From: Alishewanella jeotgali KCTC 22429
GTDB lineage: Bacteria > Pseudomonadota > Gammaproteobacteria > Enterobacterales > Alteromonadaceae
Length of the DNA stretch: 49,655 nucleotides
Assembly (NCBI RefSeq): GCF_000245735.1
Contig: NZ_AHTH01000040.1
Span: 1 to 49,655, forward strand
Direction: 5' to 3'
The notes below the pieces were generated by a model, which did no database searches, was not told the origin of the DNA, and worked only from the letters and a program-made list of their open reading frames with translations. Made by a program: the position numbers and the translations under genes. Shown here one piece after another: positions 34,898 to 45,485 of the stretch (the stretch's first letter is position 1; each line of letters begins with the position of its first letter).

Positions 34898-36433
34898 TCA
34901 GAAACTACAGAGCAGTCCGCCCGGTACCAGCGCATTCAGCGCGCCATCGCGCAGTAAGTTAGCGCTCCGCTCGATATCCGGGCCGAAATAGCGGTCCTGA
35001 TCATAAAACGCTACCTGCTCGCGTAGGATGGCTTTGGCCTGTTCCAGTAAGGGCGTGGTTTTTAGCGGCGCACGAAAATCCAGCCCTTGCGCTGCCGCCA
35101 GATACTCTACCGCCAGCACGCCGGTGGTATTCTCGGCCATATCGGCCAGCCGGCGGGCGGCAAAGGTGGCCATCGACACATGGTCTTCCTGGTTAGCTGA
35201 TGTCGGTAGGCTATCCACTGAGGCCGGATGCGCCAAGGATTTATTTTCCGACGCCAACGCCGCTGCTGTGACCTGCGCAATCATAAAGCCGCTATTCACG
35301 CCGCCATTCGGCACTAAAAACGCGGGTAGCTTACTTAAGCTGGCATCAATTAACAGCGCCATCCGCCGCTCCGACAAGGCTCCAATTTCGGCAATCGCCA
35401 GTGCCAGATTATCGGCGGCCATCGCCACCGGCTCGGCATGGAAGTTACCGCCGGATAAGATATCGCCATCGTCGGCAAATACCAGCGGGTTGTCGGTAAC
35501 ACCATTGGCTTCTACCGCTAACACTGCGGCTGCCTGACGGATTTGTGTTAAGCAGGCGCCCATTACCTGTGGCTGGCAGCGCAGCGAGTAGGGATCCTGC
35601 ACCTTTTCGCAATCTTTATGCGATTGGCCGACTTCTGAGCTATCTTGCAGCAGGTGTCGGTAAATGGCGGCTGCGTCAATTTGCCCTTGCTGGCCACGAG
35701 CCAGATGAATACGCGGGTCAAAGGGCGCGCGGCTACCCAGGGCGGCTTCCACGCTTAACGCGCCAACCACACTACCGGCGGCAAACAGATCTTCGGCCCG
35801 GAACAAACCTTCCAATGCCAAAGCCGTAGAAGCCTGGGTGCCATTTAACAGCGCCAGACCTTCTTTGGCCGCCAGCGTCAGCGGCTGTAAACCGACCAGG
35901 GCTAAGGCTTCTTTTGCATCATAGATTTGGCCCTGATAACAGATTTCACCTTCGCCAATCAGTGGCAGCACCATATGCGCCAGCGGTGCCAAATCACCAG
36001 AGGCGCCGACTGAGCCTTTTTCCGGAATGCACGGATAAAGCCCGGCGTTGACCATGTCAATTAGCAGCTGGATCACGCTTAAACGGATGCCAGAGAAGCC
36101 ACGTGCCAGGGAGTTAATTTTCAGTACCATCATTAGCCGCACTGTGCTGTCGGCCATAAACTGACCAAAACCGGCGGCGTGCGATAATACGATGGAGCGC
36201 TGTAACAGTTCCAGCTCTTCATGCTTGATGCGGGTATTGGCCAGCAGGCCAAAGCCGGTATTAATACCGTACACCACTTTGTTTTGCTTAATAATATCGG
36301 CGACACAAGCAGCCGATTTTTCGATAGCCGGGATCGCAGCTGGATCCAGTGTCACCGTGACCGGGCCTTGCTGCACGGCACGTAATTGGGCCAGTGAGAG
36401 TTTACCTGGCGTTAAATGTAGGGCATAAGTCAT
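34898..36433 (-). CDS. hutH: Histidine ammonia-lyase
   Basis: The 511-residue enzyme performs the first step of histidine degradation, deaminating L-histidine to trans-urocanate. The Ala-Ser-Gly triad that forms the MIO cofactor lies in [15 protein letters not shown] (about residue 143), and the conserved QDXYSLR-type block appears as [14 protein letters not shown]. Length is standard. It lies 10 bp after hutU and is the last gene of the hutC-hutU-hutH unit, with a strong terminator after it. Confidence 0.98.
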   Translation of the reverse strand: MTYALHLTPGKLSLAQLRAVQQGPVTVTLDPAAIPAIEKSAACVADIIKQNKVVYGINTGFGLLANTRIKHEELELLQRSIVLSHAAGFGQFMADSTVRLMMVLKINSLARGFSGIRLSVIQLLIDMVNAGLYPCIPEKGSVGASGDLAPLAHMVLPLIGEGEICYQGQIYDAKEALALVGLQPLTLAAKEGLALLNGTQASTALALEGLFRAEDLFAAGSVVGALSVEAALGSRAPFDPRIHLARGQQGQIDAAAIYRHLLQDSSEVGQSHKDCEKVQDPYSLRCQPQVMGACLTQIRQAAAVLAVEANGVTDNPLVFADDGDILSGGNFHAEPVAMAADNLALAIAEIGALSERRMALLIDASLSKLPAFLVPNGGVNSGFMIAQVTAAALASENKSLAHPASVDSLPTSANQEDHVSMATFAARRLADMAENTTGVLAVEYLAAAQGLDFRAPLKTTPLLEQAKAILREQVAFYDQDRYFGPDIERSANLLRDGALNALVPGGLLCSF

Positions 36434-36443
36434 GATCGTTTCT

Positions 36444-38126
36444 CTAGTTAGCAGTGCGATTAATCATCGGCAAGTCAAGGCCTTGTTCTTCGGCGCAATC
36501 AACAGCAATGGCGTAACCGGCATCGGCATGGCGCATCACGCCTGTGCCCGGATCATTCCACAGCACCCGGCTTAAGCGGGCGGCAGCCTGCTCGGTACCA
36601 TCAGCCAGGATCACCACACCACTGTGTTGGCTGTAACCCATACCCACACCACCCCCATGATGCAGCGATACCCAGGTGGCGCCACCGGCGGTATTAAGCA
36701 GGGCGTTTAGTAATGGCCAATCCGATACTGCATCTGAGCCATCCAGCATGGCTTCGGTTTCGCGGTTCGGGCTGGCAACGGAGCCGGAGTCCAGATGATC
36801 GCGGCCAATAATAATGGGGGCTGAGAGTTCGCCGTTTTTCACCATCTCATTAAAGGCCAGCGCAATGCGGGCGCGATCTTTTAAGCCGATCCAGCAAATC
36901 CGTGCTGGCAAGCCCTGAAATTGAATGCGTTCACGCGCCATATCCAGCCAGTTATGCAGGTGCGGATCGTCCGGGATCAGCTCTTTTACCTTGGCATCGG
37001 TTTTATAGATATCTTGCGGATCGCCAGACAGCGCTACCCAGCGGAAGGGGCCAATGCCCTGACAAAACAGTGGCCGGATATAGGCGGGTACAAAGCCAGG
37101 GAAATCAAAGGCATTAGCTACGCCAACATCCTTTGCCATCTGGCGGATATTATTACCATAGTCAGTTGCTACCGCACCGCGCTGCTGCATAGTTAAGATG
37201 GCTTTTACCTGTACGGCCATTGAGGCTTTAGCGGCCGCGACCACTGCATCTTCATCCTCCGTACGTTTGGCTTTCGCCTGCTCCAGCGTCCAACCCTGTG
37301 GCAGATAGCCATTCAGCGGGTCATGCGCCGAGGTTTGATCGGTGACCACATCCGGCGTGATACCGCGGGCCACCAGCTCGCTAAACACGTCGGCCGCATT
37401 GGCCAGCAAGCCGATTGAGGTCGGTTTACCGCTGGCTTTGGCTTGTTCTAACATAGCCAAAGCTTCATCCAGCGAGTAGGCTTTTTGATCCAGATAGCGG
37501 GTCTTAAGCCGGAAATCGATGCGGCTTTCATCCACTTCACAGGCCAGCATATGAAAGCCCGCCATCGTCGCGGCCAGTGGCTGGGCGCCGCCCATGCCAC
37601 CGAGGCCGCCGGTCAGGATCCACTTGCCTGCTGCCTTGCCGGCAAAATGTTGTTTGGCAATGGCGACAAAGGTCTCATAAGTCCCCTGCACAATGCCCTG
37701 AGTACCGATATAGATCCAGGAGCCGGCCGTCATCTGGCCGTACATCATCAGGCCTTTGCGGTCCAGCTCGTTAAAGTGCTGCCAGTTGGCCCAGGCCGGC
37801 ACCAGATTCGAGTTGGCGATCAGTACCCGTGGCGCATCCGGATGCGTCGGAAACACGCCAACCGGTTTCCCGCTTTGTACCAGCAGGGTTTGGTTATCTT
37901 CCAGCCGGTCCAGTACTTCGACGATTTTATCAAAGCAGGCCCAGTTGCGGGCGGCACGGCCAATACCGCCGTACACCACCAGCGCTTGGGGATGTTCGGC
38001 CACTTCCGGATCCAGATTATTCATCAGCATGCGTTTGGCGGCTTCGGTTTGCCAGCTTTTAGCGGTGATTTGGCTGCCACGGGGGGCGCGGATCACCCGG
38101 CTTTTATCAATGCGGTTATCGTTCAT
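36444..38126 (-). CDS. hutU: Urocanate hydratase
   Basis: The 560-residue enzyme converts urocanate to imidazolonepropionate with a tightly bound NAD+. It begins [21 protein letters not shown], has the conserved [18 protein letters not shown] nucleotide-binding region and [24 protein letters not shown] near the C-terminus. Length and motifs match the family. It lies between hutC and hutH with gaps of 11 and 10 bp, so the three are co-transcribed. Confidence 0.98.
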   Translation of the reverse strand: MNDNRIDKSRVIRAPRGSQITAKSWQTEAAKRMLMNNLDPEVAEHPQALVVYGGIGRAARNWACFDKIVEVLDRLEDNQTLLVQSGKPVGVFPTHPDAPRVLIANSNLVPAWANWQHFNELDRKGLMMYGQMTAGSWIYIGTQGIVQGTYETFVAIAKQHFAGKAAGKWILTGGLGGMGGAQPLAATMAGFHMLACEVDESRIDFRLKTRYLDQKAYSLDEALAMLEQAKASGKPTSIGLLANAADVFSELVARGITPDVVTDQTSAHDPLNGYLPQGWTLEQAKAKRTEDEDAVVAAAKASMAVQVKAILTMQQRGAVATDYGNNIRQMAKDVGVANAFDFPGFVPAYIRPLFCQGIGPFRWVALSGDPQDIYKTDAKVKELIPDDPHLHNWLDMARERIQFQGLPARICWIGLKDRARIALAFNEMVKNGELSAPIIIGRDHLDSGSVASPNRETEAMLDGSDAVSDWPLLNALLNTAGGATWVSLHHGGGVGMGYSQHSGVVILADGTEQAAARLSRVLWNDPGTGVMRHADAGYAIAVDCAEEQGLDLPMINRTAN

Positions 38127-38137
38127 AGCAACCTCGG

Positions 38138-38845
38138 TTAGCGGGGTAGGGCAAAGTTAAGGTGGCCTCCCAGCCGGTAACGACTGCCGGGAGAGGTTAA
38201 ATAAGCCAGGCTGACCGCGCCGTCACGGCTAAAGGTGCGGCGGGTCAGACGCAGGCAGGGTTCGGGTTTTTTCAGCAGCAACTGCTGGCAGGTAAAATCA
38301 TCCGGCCAGATAGCTTCAACTATATGCTCGGCTTCGGTCAGCGGTGCGATCTGGCTTAAATAGAGATGCGGGGTGATTTCCTGAAAGTCCTGTTGGGTAT
38401 ACAGCGGCACCTGTTTCGGGTTGACATAACGCGCTTCCAGTTGCAGCGGAAGAGCATCGGAGTAATGCACGATCAGCGAGAAGAATACCGGCTCATTGCG
38501 TTTTAACCCCAAAGCCGTCGCCACAATAGTCGGGCAAGGCAGTTCGGTGAGCTGTAACAACTTAGCGCGGTAGGCATGGCCACTGCTTTGCACCTCATCG
38601 GCAATATTGCGGATTTCCAGCAACGAGGATTGCGATTTTAACGCGGCAACAAAGCTACCGACGCCCTGGGTGCGATACAGGATGCCCTGTTCGGTCAGTT
38701 CCTGTAACGCGCGCCGGGCCGTCATCCGGCTGACGGAGAACTGCTCTGCCAATTCATTTTCCGATGGCACCCGGCTATGTTCCGGCCAGGCGCCGCTTTC
38801 GATCTGGCGCAGCATAAATTCTTTAATTTCGGCAAATTTCGCCAT
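38138..38845 (-). CDS. hutC: Histidine utilization repressor HutC (GntR family)
   Basis: The 235-residue regulator has an N-terminal GntR winged HTH ([28 protein letters not shown]) and a C-terminal UTRA domain that binds urocanate. In known systems urocanate releases the repressor from hut operators. It is the first gene of hutCUH and is divergent from hutI. A palindromic operator between the two genes indicates control of both transcripts, including its own. Confidence 0.95.
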   Translation of the reverse strand: MAKFAEIKEFMLRQIESGAWPEHSRVPSENELAEQFSVSRMTARRALQELTEQGILYRTQGVGSFVAALKSQSSLLEIRNIADEVQSSGHAYRAKLLQLTELPCPTIVATALGLKRNEPVFFSLIVHYSDALPLQLEARYVNPKQVPLYTQQDFQEITPHLYLSQIAPLTEAEHIVEAIWPDDFTCQQLLLKKPEPCLRLTRRTFSRDGAVSLAYLTSPGSRYRLGGHLNFALPR

Positions 38846-38905
38846 AGCGAGGCTGACCTGTTAGCAAGGGTTACGCAGTGATGTGGTAAAAATAGCGGAT
38901 CTTGG

Positions 38906-38917
38906 TTGTATATACAA
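38906..38917. promoter_or_regulatory. Probable HutC operator
   Basis: TTGTATATACAA is an exact 12-bp palindrome in the hutC-hutI intergenic region. It contains GTATATAC, the core typical of HutC-subfamily GntR operators. It lies about 60 bp from the hutC start and 86 bp from hutI, where it could repress both promoters. Confidence 0.8.
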
Positions 38918-39002
38918 GTTTTTCGGTTAGACTATTTGCAAAGTGGTTAAACAGCATGACACCGCGGCTACGGAGCACCGCCGCGGTAAACAGGAGCACA
39001 GA

Positions 39003-40226
39003 ATGGCAGACTTTGATGCGGTATGGCTAAATGCGAAGCTGGCGACGATGACGGATAACGGCAGCCCCTATGGTGCTATTGAGCAGGGGGCATTGGCGGT
39101 TAAGGATGGGCTGATTGCCTATGCCGGGCCTCAGGCCGACCTGCCGCCTTTTGATAGCCTGGTGACACCCCTTTATGATGTGCAGGGGCAGTGGCTGCTG
39201 CCTGGTTTGATCGATTGCCATACCCATTTGTTGTATGCCGGTAACCGCGCCAATGAGTTTGAGCTGCGTCTGCAAGGAGCCAGTTATCAGCAAATTGCCG
39301 CGGCCGGCGGCGGCATTGCCAGTACCGTTCGGGCAACCCGCGACGCCAGTGAAGAAGCATTGTTTAAGCTGGGTAAAGATCGCTTAAATGCGCTGCTGCG
39401 GGAAGGAGTGACCACGGTTGAAATCAAATCCGGCTATGGTCTGGATTTAGCCAGTGAACAAAAGCTGTTAGAAGTGGCGGCTTTGCTGGAGCAGCATCAT
39501 CCGGCCAGTATTATCAAAACCTTTTTGGGCGCGCATGCGTTACCGCCGGAATTTAAAGATAATGCCGATGGCTATATCGAGGCGGTGTGTCAGATGTTGC
39601 CGACGTTGCAGCAGCTCGGCTTAGTGGATGCCGTAGATATCTTCTGTGAGGGCATTGGTTTTAGTGTGGCGCAAAGTCGCAAGGTGTTTGCGGCGGCAAC
39701 GGCGCTAGGTCTGCCGGTAAAAGCCCATGCCGAGCAGTTATCGAATCTGGGCGGCAGTGCGCTGGTGGCTGAGTTTGGCGGTTTATCGGCCGATCATGTT
39801 GAATATCTGGATGAAGCCGGTGTGGCGGCGATGGCGAAAGCCGGTACTGTCGCGGTATTGTTGCCGGGGGCCTATTATTTTCTGCGTGAAACCCAGCTGC
39901 CGCCACTGGCGCTGCTGCGGCAATATCAGGTCCCGATGGCGGTTGCCAGCGATCTGAATCCCGGCACCTCGCCGTTTTGTTCTTTGCAGTTGATGCTGAA
40001 TATGGCCTGCACGCTGTTTCGTTTAACCCCGGAAGAAGCCCTGCTCGGCGTCACCCGCCATGCTGCAACTGCGCTGGGGCTGAAAGATCGGGGGCAACTG
40101 CAAGCAGGTATGCGGGCAGACTTTGGCTGTTATGCGATAACTCAGCCGGCTGAGCTGTGCTATCAGTTTGGGGTAGCGCCGTTAAAACAACTGGTGATAG
40201 CCGGCAGTCTGTGCCGGCTATCATAA
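39003..40226 (+). CDS. hutI: Imidazolonepropionase
   Basis: The 407-residue amidohydrolase opens the imidazolone ring to N-formimino-L-glutamate. Metal ligands are in [20 protein letters not shown], and [12 protein letters not shown] and SDLNPGTSP follow, as in the family. I start it at 39003, because AGGAG lies at 38992-38996; an in-frame ATG-like start at 38943 would add 20 residues that include no family sequence. It is transcribed away from hutC. Confidence 0.97.
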   Translation: MADFDAVWLNAKLATMTDNGSPYGAIEQGALAVKDGLIAYAGPQADLPPFDSLVTPLYDVQGQWLLPGLIDCHTHLLYAGNRANEFELRLQGASYQQIAAAGGGIASTVRATRDASEEALFKLGKDRLNALLREGVTTVEIKSGYGLDLASEQKLLEVAALLEQHHPASIIKTFLGAHALPPEFKDNADGYIEAVCQMLPTLQQLGLVDAVDIFCEGIGFSVAQSRKVFAAATALGLPVKAHAEQLSNLGGSALVAEFGGLSADHVEYLDEAGVAAMAKAGTVAVLLPGAYYFLRETQLPPLALLRQYQVPMAVASDLNPGTSPFCSLQLMLNMACTLFRLTPEEALLGVTRHAATALGLKDRGQLQAGMRADFGCYAITQPAELCYQFGVAPLKQLVIAGSLCRLS

Positions 40227-40233
40227 CAGGTAT

Positions 40234-41301
40234 TTATTCCACCACAGCAGCCTGGCGTTGTTTGCCGAGAATAAAGGCCTGCACCAGCTGGCTCAGTACC
40301 TGCCCACAATGGTTAAGCCCGGCGCTAACACCTGAGGGATGTTGCGCCGGCGCGGCTTCGGCCAGATGCAGGTAGGCGGTAGCGGGTAAACGGGCGATTT
40401 GATACACCGCCTGCTCTGCCTGCGCCACACTGATACCACTGTAATTCAGCGCACTGGCCGGCATGGCGGTAATGGCATCAGTATCCAGCTCCAGTGCCAG
40501 CGGCGTATGGGCGCTAAGCACTTTATCGCAGGCCAGATCCAGCGCTTGCTGCCAGCTTAGCTGTTGGCGGACAAAAATCTGCTGGTAGCTGATAAAATCG
40601 GCACCGGCAGCCGACAGTGCTGCCAGGCTGGCGGCATTATTTTTTTGCTGGTGCAGGCCCAGCACCAGATAATGCTGCAGTAGCTGCTTCTCCATCGCAT
40701 AGCTAAAACCGTTACCGCTATGGCGGCCTTCCAGCGCACGAAAATCGGCATGGGGATCAATATTGATACAGTTGGCAGCCTGACCAGTATAGCTGTAGAG
40801 TGCCTGTAACAGCGGCAGTGCATTATTATGACCGCCACCAATTACTATGGGGGTAAGACCGGCAGCAAAAATCGGCGCGACCGCCGCACCAACCCGCTCA
40901 TCCAGCTCAGCACAGAGTTGCCGGAGTTGCATCAGCTCCGCGGCATGAGCGGCGTTCAGGTTGCTGCTCTGCTGCTGTAAATCGGCACAGCTGACTTCAC
41001 CCAGCACTAACAGCTGCTGCGCATCCAGTAAGCTGTTTGCCTGCAGATTGAGAAATTTGCTTAAAAATGCCTGCCAGCCCAAGGTGGCACCGGGCAAGCC
41101 ACAGTTGGCCCGTGGGCCGATATCCTCGGGAATGCCCAGCAACACAAACTGGCCGCCCGTTGCGGCATGGCGGGCTAAATTCGCAGCTAGGTCCAATGTC
41201 GGATCCGGCAGTTGGCATTGTTCTGCCAGACGGCTTTCACCCGGACGGGGTTGAAAAAAGGCGCTTAGATGCGCCTTAGTTAAATACTGCACTGCTGCCA
41301 T
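40234..41301 (-). CDS. hutG: Formimidoylglutamase (arginase superfamily)
   Basis: The 355-residue enzyme hydrolyses N-formimidoylglutamate to glutamate and formamide. Mn ligands are visible in GGGHNN, NIDPHADFR and LELDTDAI. The pathway position and the hut cluster support HutG. It is longer than many HutGs (about 310-320), with a low-complexity Gln/Ala-rich stretch. It is convergent with hutI (7 bp apart) and follows rraA by three bases, so it is probably expressed from the rraA promoter. Confidence 0.9.
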   Translation of the reverse strand: MAAVQYLTKAHLSAFFQPRPGESRLAEQCQLPDPTLDLAANLARHAATGGQFVLLGIPEDIGPRANCGLPGATLGWQAFLSKFLNLQANSLLDAQQLLVLGEVSCADLQQQSSNLNAAHAAELMQLRQLCAELDERVGAAVAPIFAAGLTPIVIGGGHNNALPLLQALYSYTGQAANCINIDPHADFRALEGRHSGNGFSYAMEKQLLQHYLVLGLHQQKNNAASLAALSAAGADFISYQQIFVRQQLSWQQALDLACDKVLSAHTPLALELDTDAITAMPASALNYSGISVAQAEQAVYQIARLPATAYLHLAEAAPAQHPSGVSAGLNHCGQVLSQLVQAFILGKQRQAAVVE

Positions 41302-41304
41302 AGC

Positions 41305-41802
41305 TTATTCGAGATCCAACGCATCCGGTGACAGAATGATGCCCGTGCTGTCGGCATACAAATGGTCGCCCGGCAGGAAGGTAACACCGGCAAAATTCAC
41401 CGGCACCTCGGTTTCACCAAAACCATTATCGTCAGCACCAATCGGAATGGCATTCACCGCCTGAATACCGATATCAAAGTCTTCCAGGGCATCCAGATCG
41501 CGCACACTGCCATAGCAAACAATGCCTTCCCAGCCATTGGTGGCCGCCAGCGAGGCCAGTTCGGCATCAATCAGCGCACGCCGGGCCGAACCGCCGCCGT
41601 CAATCAGCAATACCTTGCCAATGCCATTATCAGCCAGTACCTGACGGATCAGGCCATTATCCTCAAAACATTTAACAGTATGGATTTGTCCGCCAAAGGA
41701 GCGGCGGCCGCCGTAGTTTGCAAAAATCGGTTCAACGACATCAACCTGATCCGCATACAGATCGCACAGTTCAGACGTATTATATTCCACGGTTAACTCC
41801 AT
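41305..41802 (-). CDS. rraA: Ribonuclease E activity regulator RraA
   Basis: The 165-residue protein closely follows E. coli Rra[56 protein letters not shown] and [14 protein letters not shown]. It binds and inhibits RNase E, and related proteins act as aldolase-like enzymes. An upstream in-frame start at 41841 adds 13 residues not seen in the family, so 41802 is preferred. Its neighbour hutG is on the same strand, three bases downstream. rraA is also near hslVU in E. coli. Confidence 0.95.
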   Translation of the reverse strand: MELTVEYNTSELCDLYADQVDVVEPIFANYGGRRSFGGQIHTVKCFEDNGLIRQVLADNGIGKVLLIDGGGSARRALIDAELASLAATNGWEGIVCYGSVRDLDALEDFDIGIQAVNAIPIGADDNGFGETEVPVNFAGVTFLPGDHLYADSTGIILSPDALDLE

Positions 41803-41977
41803 ACCAGAAGAAGGGGTGTGCTCAGTATAACCCGCTGACATATAAGCTCAAGCGGAACTTATCGCCTTTTGGCGCCAGCGCCGCAGCGGGCGGCAGCACT
41901 TTTAATCGTCGCTGTCATTTTTTCGTCATTAAGCTTGCTTAGTATCCGGTTAGTTATTGCACAACAGGATCACTGTC

Positions 41978-42502
41978 ATGTTGCTAAAACGACTGGAATA
42001 CTGGGACCATGCTTTTTTCTGCCGGCTGTTCGCCAGGAGCTCCTCGCTGCTGCTGTCGCGCGGCAGTTACTGGATATCGAAAACGGCCGATGGTCCACTG
42101 TATTTATTACTGGTGCTACTGCTGCTGGTGCTTGAGGTAGCAGATAGTTGGCAGTTTACCCGGCTATTATTGCTGGCGTTTGCGATAGAGCTGCCGTTGT
42201 ATCTGTTGTTAAAAAACACTATCCGGCGGATGCGACCGCAGCAGGCGGTCAGGCTGCACCCGGTGGTAGCGCATATCGTACCCTCTGATACCTTTAGCCT
42301 GCCATCCGGGCATACTGCTGCGGCCTTTGTGGTGGTAACAGCGGTTGCGCTCTGTTTTCCGGCCTGTTTCTGGTTAGTGTTACTGTGGGGGCTATTAGTT
42401 GGTTTGTCGCGCATTATGCTGGGTGTGCACTTTCCGCTGGATATCCTGGCTGGGATCAGCCTTGGCGTTGCCTCCTGCTACAGCGCAGCAAAGCTGCTCT
42501 GA
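41978..42502 (+). CDS. PAP2-family phosphatase
   Basis: The 174-residue membrane protein carries the three acid phosphatase motifs: KNTIRRMRP, PSGH in LPSGHTAAAF, and SRIMLGVHFPLD. It is a small integral PAP2 enzyme, likely acting on lipid phosphates such as undecaprenyl pyrophosphate or phosphatidylglycerophosphate. The exact substrate is unknown. I start it at 41978 with AGGA eight bases upstream; a TTG at 41957 is a weaker option. It is convergent with the DUF971 gene. Confidence 0.88.
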   Translation: MLLKRLEYWDHAFFCRLFARSSSLLLSRGSYWISKTADGPLYLLLVLLLLVLEVADSWQFTRLLLLAFAIELPLYLLLKNTIRRMRPQQAVRLHPVVAHIVPSDTFSLPSGHTAAAFVVVTAVALCFPACFWLVLLWGLLVGLSRIMLGVHFPLDILAGISLGVASCYSAAKLL

Positions 42503-42512
42503 GCAGGCGGTG

Positions 42513-42884
42513 TCACAGGCTTTTAATATTGATCAGGGGGGCGCGACTGGCATTGGCAGCTTTTAGCCGCGCCAGATATTGCTGCCATAGGGTTTCCTGC
42601 TGGCTGGCCAGTTGTTGCAGGTAGGCAAAACTATAGAGGCCGGTGTGATGGCCATCGTCAAACTGCAATTTTACCGCGTAATGACCAACAGGGGTGATGG
42701 CGCTGATCCCAACCTGCCGCTTATTGGCGACCAGCCGTGGTGTGCCATGGCCACGCACTTCGGCGGATGGCGAATGCACCCGCAGAAATTCCGCACTTAA
42801 ACTCTGGCACTGCCCCGCGGCATCCAGCAGATCCAGGATCCGCCGTTGCCGGTGGTAATGCAGTTTTACCAGTGCTGTCGCCAT
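42513..42884 (-). CDS. DUF971 protein (gamma-butyrobetaine hydroxylase N-terminal-like)
   Basis: A 123-residue stand-alone DUF971 domain, the same fold as the N-terminal part of gamma-butyrobetaine hydroxylase. It contains LSAEFLRVHSPSAEVRGHG and QFDDGHHTGLYSFAYL. Such proteins have been linked to iron-sulfur cluster biology, but the role is unproven. The ATG overlaps the hslU stop by one base (TAATG), so it is the last gene of an hslV-hslU-DUF971 operon, an arrangement found in many gammaproteobacteria. Confidence 0.9.
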   Translation of the reverse strand: MATALVKLHYHRQRRILDLLDAAGQCQSLSAEFLRVHSPSAEVRGHGTPRLVANKRQVGISAITPVGHYAVKLQFDDGHHTGLYSFAYLQQLASQQETLWQQYLARLKAANASRAPLINIKSL

Positions 42885-44215
42885 TACAGAATAAACCGGC
42901 TCAGATCTTCATCCTGCACCAGGCTACCCAGATGCTGCTCAACATAGGCCGCATCAATGGCAATTTGTTGCCCGGTATGGTCGGCGGCATCGTAGGAAAT
43001 TTCTTCCAGCAACCGCTCCATCACCGTATACAGCCGCCGGGCGCCGATATTTTCAGTGGTTTCATTAACCTGAAACGCCGCGGCAGCGATACGTTTAATG
43101 CCATCTTCGGTAAACTGAATTTGTACACCCTCAGTCGCCAGCATCGCACGCGCCTGCTCGGTTAATGACGCCTTGGGCTCCGTCAGAATACGCTCAAAAT
43201 CGGCGGCGGTTAAGGCTTCCAGCTCGACGCGGATCGGTAACCGGCCTTGCAGTTCAGGCACCAGATCCGACGGCTTGCTCATCTGGAAGGCACCTGAGGC
43301 GATAAACAGGATATGGTCGGTTTTGACCATACCATGCTTGGTATTTACCGTGCAGCCTTCGATTAATGGCAGCAGGTCACGCTGTACACCTTCGCGTGAC
43401 ACGTCAGGGCCGCTGGTTTCGCCGCGCTTACAGATTTTGTCAATTTCATCCAAAAACACGATACCATTTTGCTCTACTGCCTCCAGCGCTTCGGCTTTCA
43501 GCTCTTCCGGATTGACCAGTTTGGCGGCCTCTTCTTCAATCAGCTGCTTAAAGGCATCTTTAATTTTCAACTTACGTTTTTTCTTTTTCTCACTGCCCAG
43601 GCTCTGGAACATGCTCTGCAATTGCGAGGTCATCTCTTCCATCCCCGGCGGCGCCATAATTTCTACGCCAATAGGCCCCTGCGACAGTTCCAGTTCGATT
43701 TCTTTGTCATCTAACTGGCCTTCACGCAGTTTTTTGCGGAAGATCTGCCGGGTATTAGAGTCGGTGCTGGCTTTTTCCGGCTCGCCCCAGGCGTCTTTGG
43801 GTTTGGGTAACAGCGCATCGAGGATCCGCTCTTCCGCGGCTTCTTCGGCCCGAAAGCGGTTTTTGGCAATGGCCTGTTCGCGAAACATCTTTACCGCGCT
43901 GTCTGTCAGATCACGGATAATACTTTCCACTTCCTTACCGACATAACCGACTTCGGTAAACTTGGTCGCTTCGACTTTAATAAAGGGCGCGTTCGCCAGC
44001 TTGGCAAGGCGACGGGCAATTTCGGTTTTACCGACACCGGTAGGGCCTATCATCAGAATATTTTTTGGCGTCACTTCCTGGCGCAGCGCCGGATCTAATT
44101 GCATGCGGCGCCAACGATTACGCAGCGCGATGGCGACAGCCCGTTTGGCTTTGTTCTGGCCAATAATATGGCGATCCAGCTCGTGGACTATTTCTCTTGG
44201 GGTCATATCAGACAT
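42884..44215 (-). CDS. hslU: ATP-dependent protease ATPase subunit HslU
   Basis: The 443-residue AAA+ unfoldase pairs with HslV in the HslVU (ClpYQ) protease. Walker [10 protein letters not shown] and Walker [17 protein letters not shown] are clear, and the C-terminus ends in EDLSRFIL, which docks into HslV. The intermediate I domain (about 110-245) is rich in charged residues. hslV lies 11 bp upstream. Confidence 0.98.
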   Translation of the reverse strand: MSDMTPREIVHELDRHIIGQNKAKRAVAIALRNRWRRMQLDPALRQEVTPKNILMIGPTGVGKTEIARRLAKLANAPFIKVEATKFTEVGYVGKEVESIIRDLTDSAVKMFREQAIAKNRFRAEEAAEERILDALLPKPKDAWGEPEKASTDSNTRQIFRKKLREGQLDDKEIELELSQGPIGVEIMAPPGMEEMTSQLQSMFQSLGSEKKKKRKLKIKDAFKQLIEEEAAKLVNPEELKAEALEAVEQNGIVFLDEIDKICKRGETSGPDVSREGVQRDLLPLIEGCTVNTKHGMVKTDHILFIASGAFQMSKPSDLVPELQGRLPIRVELEALTAADFERILTEPKASLTEQARAMLATEGVQIQFTEDGIKRIAAAAFQVNETTENIGARRLYTVMERLLEEISYDAADHTGQQIAIDAAYVEQHLGSLVQDEDLSRFIL

Positions 44216-44226
44216 GGGCTACCTGC

Positions 44227-44745
44227 TTACAATTCTTCAATAGTCTGGTGGTGATTGGTGTAGACACAGATATCACCGGCAATTTTCAGGCTTTTTTCCA
44301 CGATATCGCGGGCGCTGAGCTCAGTATTTTGTAACAAAGCGGTGGCGGCTGCCTGGGCAAAGGGGCCACCACTGCCAATGGCAATCAAATCATGCTCTGG
44401 CTGCACCACATCACCATTACCGGTAATGATCAGTGAGGTATTGGCATCGGCCACGGCTAACAGGGCTTCCAGCTTACGCAGCATACGATCGGTACGCCAG
44501 TCTTTCGCCAGTTCAACGGCGGCACGCATTAAGTGGCCCTGATGCATTTCCAGCTTGGCTTCGAAGCGTTCGAACAGGGTAAAGGCATCAGCGGTGCCGC
44601 CGGCAAAACCGGCCAGTACCTTATTGTGATAGAGGCGGCGAACCTTGCGGGCATTACCCTTCATTACGGTATTACCCAGCGAGACCTGGCCATCACCACC
44701 GATGGCAACATGGCCATTGCGGCGAACAGAGACGATAGTAGTCAT
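44227..44745 (-). CDS. hslV: ATP-dependent protease peptidase subunit HslV
   Basis: The 172-residue threonine peptidase starts [20 protein letters not shown]; after Met removal Thr2 is the catalytic nucleophile. It forms two hexamers with HslU caps. The AGGG ribosome binding site lies inside the downstream arm of the terminator hairpin at 44750-44776, seven bases before the ATG. Translation may therefore depend on that hairpin. Expression in relatives is heat-shock controlled; I could not confirm a sigma-32 promoter here. Confidence 0.97.
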   Translation of the reverse strand: MTTIVSVRRNGHVAIGGDGQVSLGNTVMKGNARKVRRLYHNKVLAGFAGGTADAFTLFERFEAKLEMHQGHLMRAAVELAKDWRTDRMLRKLEALLAVADANTSLIITGNGDVVQPEHDLIAIGSGGPFAQAAATALLQNTELSARDIVEKSLKIAGDICVYTNHHQTIEEL

Positions 44746-44776
44746 AAAAAAGCCCTATGGCGAAAACATAGGGCTT
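44746..44776 (-). terminator. Terminator-like hairpin after ftsN that contains the hslV ribosome binding site
   Basis: AAGCCCTATG, loop of 7, CATAGGGCTT form a perfect 10-bp stem on the minus strand, followed by a T run directly at the hslV ATG. It is 24 bp past the ftsN stop codon. The AGGG that precedes hslV is within the stem, so the structure may both end the ftsN transcript and control hslV translation. A 5' stem-loop affecting hslVU mRNA has also been described in E. coli. Confidence 0.8.
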
Positions 44777-44800
44777 AAGTAAGGGGGACAGCCGGGTTTT

Positions 44801-45358
44801 TCAAGTCCAGTTACGGACCTGACAGGTATTAATCCCCATTTGCCGTAATCGGTTCATATCGGCAGTGGCGGCCCGGCGCGATTCATAAGGGCCTACTACC
44901 ACCCGGAACCAGACGCCGTTGCTGCCTTCGGTACGTCTGACATCGGCAGTAATGCCGGCAAAGGCAATTTGTGCTTTCATCTGTTCAGCCTGGCCTTGCT
45001 GGCGGAAAGAGCCGCACTGTAACACCGCCGGCACGCTACGTTGCTGTTCGGGGACTTCGACCGTAATTTCGCGGTTTTCCAATTCTTTAATATATTGGTA
45101 AGGCTCAGATTGCGGTTTGGGCGGTAACTCATCTTTCGCCGGCGCCTTAACCGGTGCCGCTGCAGGTTGACTGCTACTGACCGGTTGTTGCTTTAAAAAC
45201 CACAGACCATAGACAAAGACGCTAAGTGTTAGCAAGGTAAGCGCAATTAGCAGCCAGGGCTTATTACTGGCCGCCGGCGCCTTGGCGCGACTGCCTCTGG
45301 CCTGACCTTTAGCGGGTGCTTTCGGACGGGTGGCGCGCACATAATCTTTTTGTGGCAT
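44801..45358 (-). CDS. ftsN: SPOR domain cell division protein FtsN
   Basis: From 45358 the protein is 185 residues. It begins MPQKDYVRATRP, like FtsN, then has a basic Ala/Lys region, a membrane segment at about 36-53, a Pro/Ala-rich linker, and a C-terminal SPOR domain (VLQCGSFRQQGQAEQMKAQI) that binds denuded peptidoglycan at the septum. It is shorter than E. coli FtsN (319), mostly in the linker. The setting priA - ftsN - hslVU supports the name. The longer frame start at 45370 is less likely. Confidence 0.9.
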   Translation of the reverse strand: MPQKDYVRATRPKAPAKGQARGSRAKAPAASNKPWLLIALTLLTLSVFVYGLWFLKQQPVSSSQPAAAPVKAPAKDELPPKPQSEPYQYIKELENREITVEVPEQQRSVPAVLQCGSFRQQGQAEQMKAQIAFAGITADVRRTEGSNGVWFRVVVGPYESRRAATADMNRLRQMGINTCQVRNWT

Positions 45359-45485
45359 ACGACTTATCAATTACCTGTTTTTCTAATCACACTGTATTCT
45401 ACCCGGATCGGCAGAAAAGGAAATAACGCAGCTCCGATCTGTTACCAAAACAAGCCGTGGCGCTGCAGTCACTGGTTTTCGCGGC

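Noticed and set aside
34898..41301. Novel arrangement of the hut cluster
   Set aside because: The order and motifs are ordinary for gammaproteobacteria; only hutG placement after rraA is mildly unusual.
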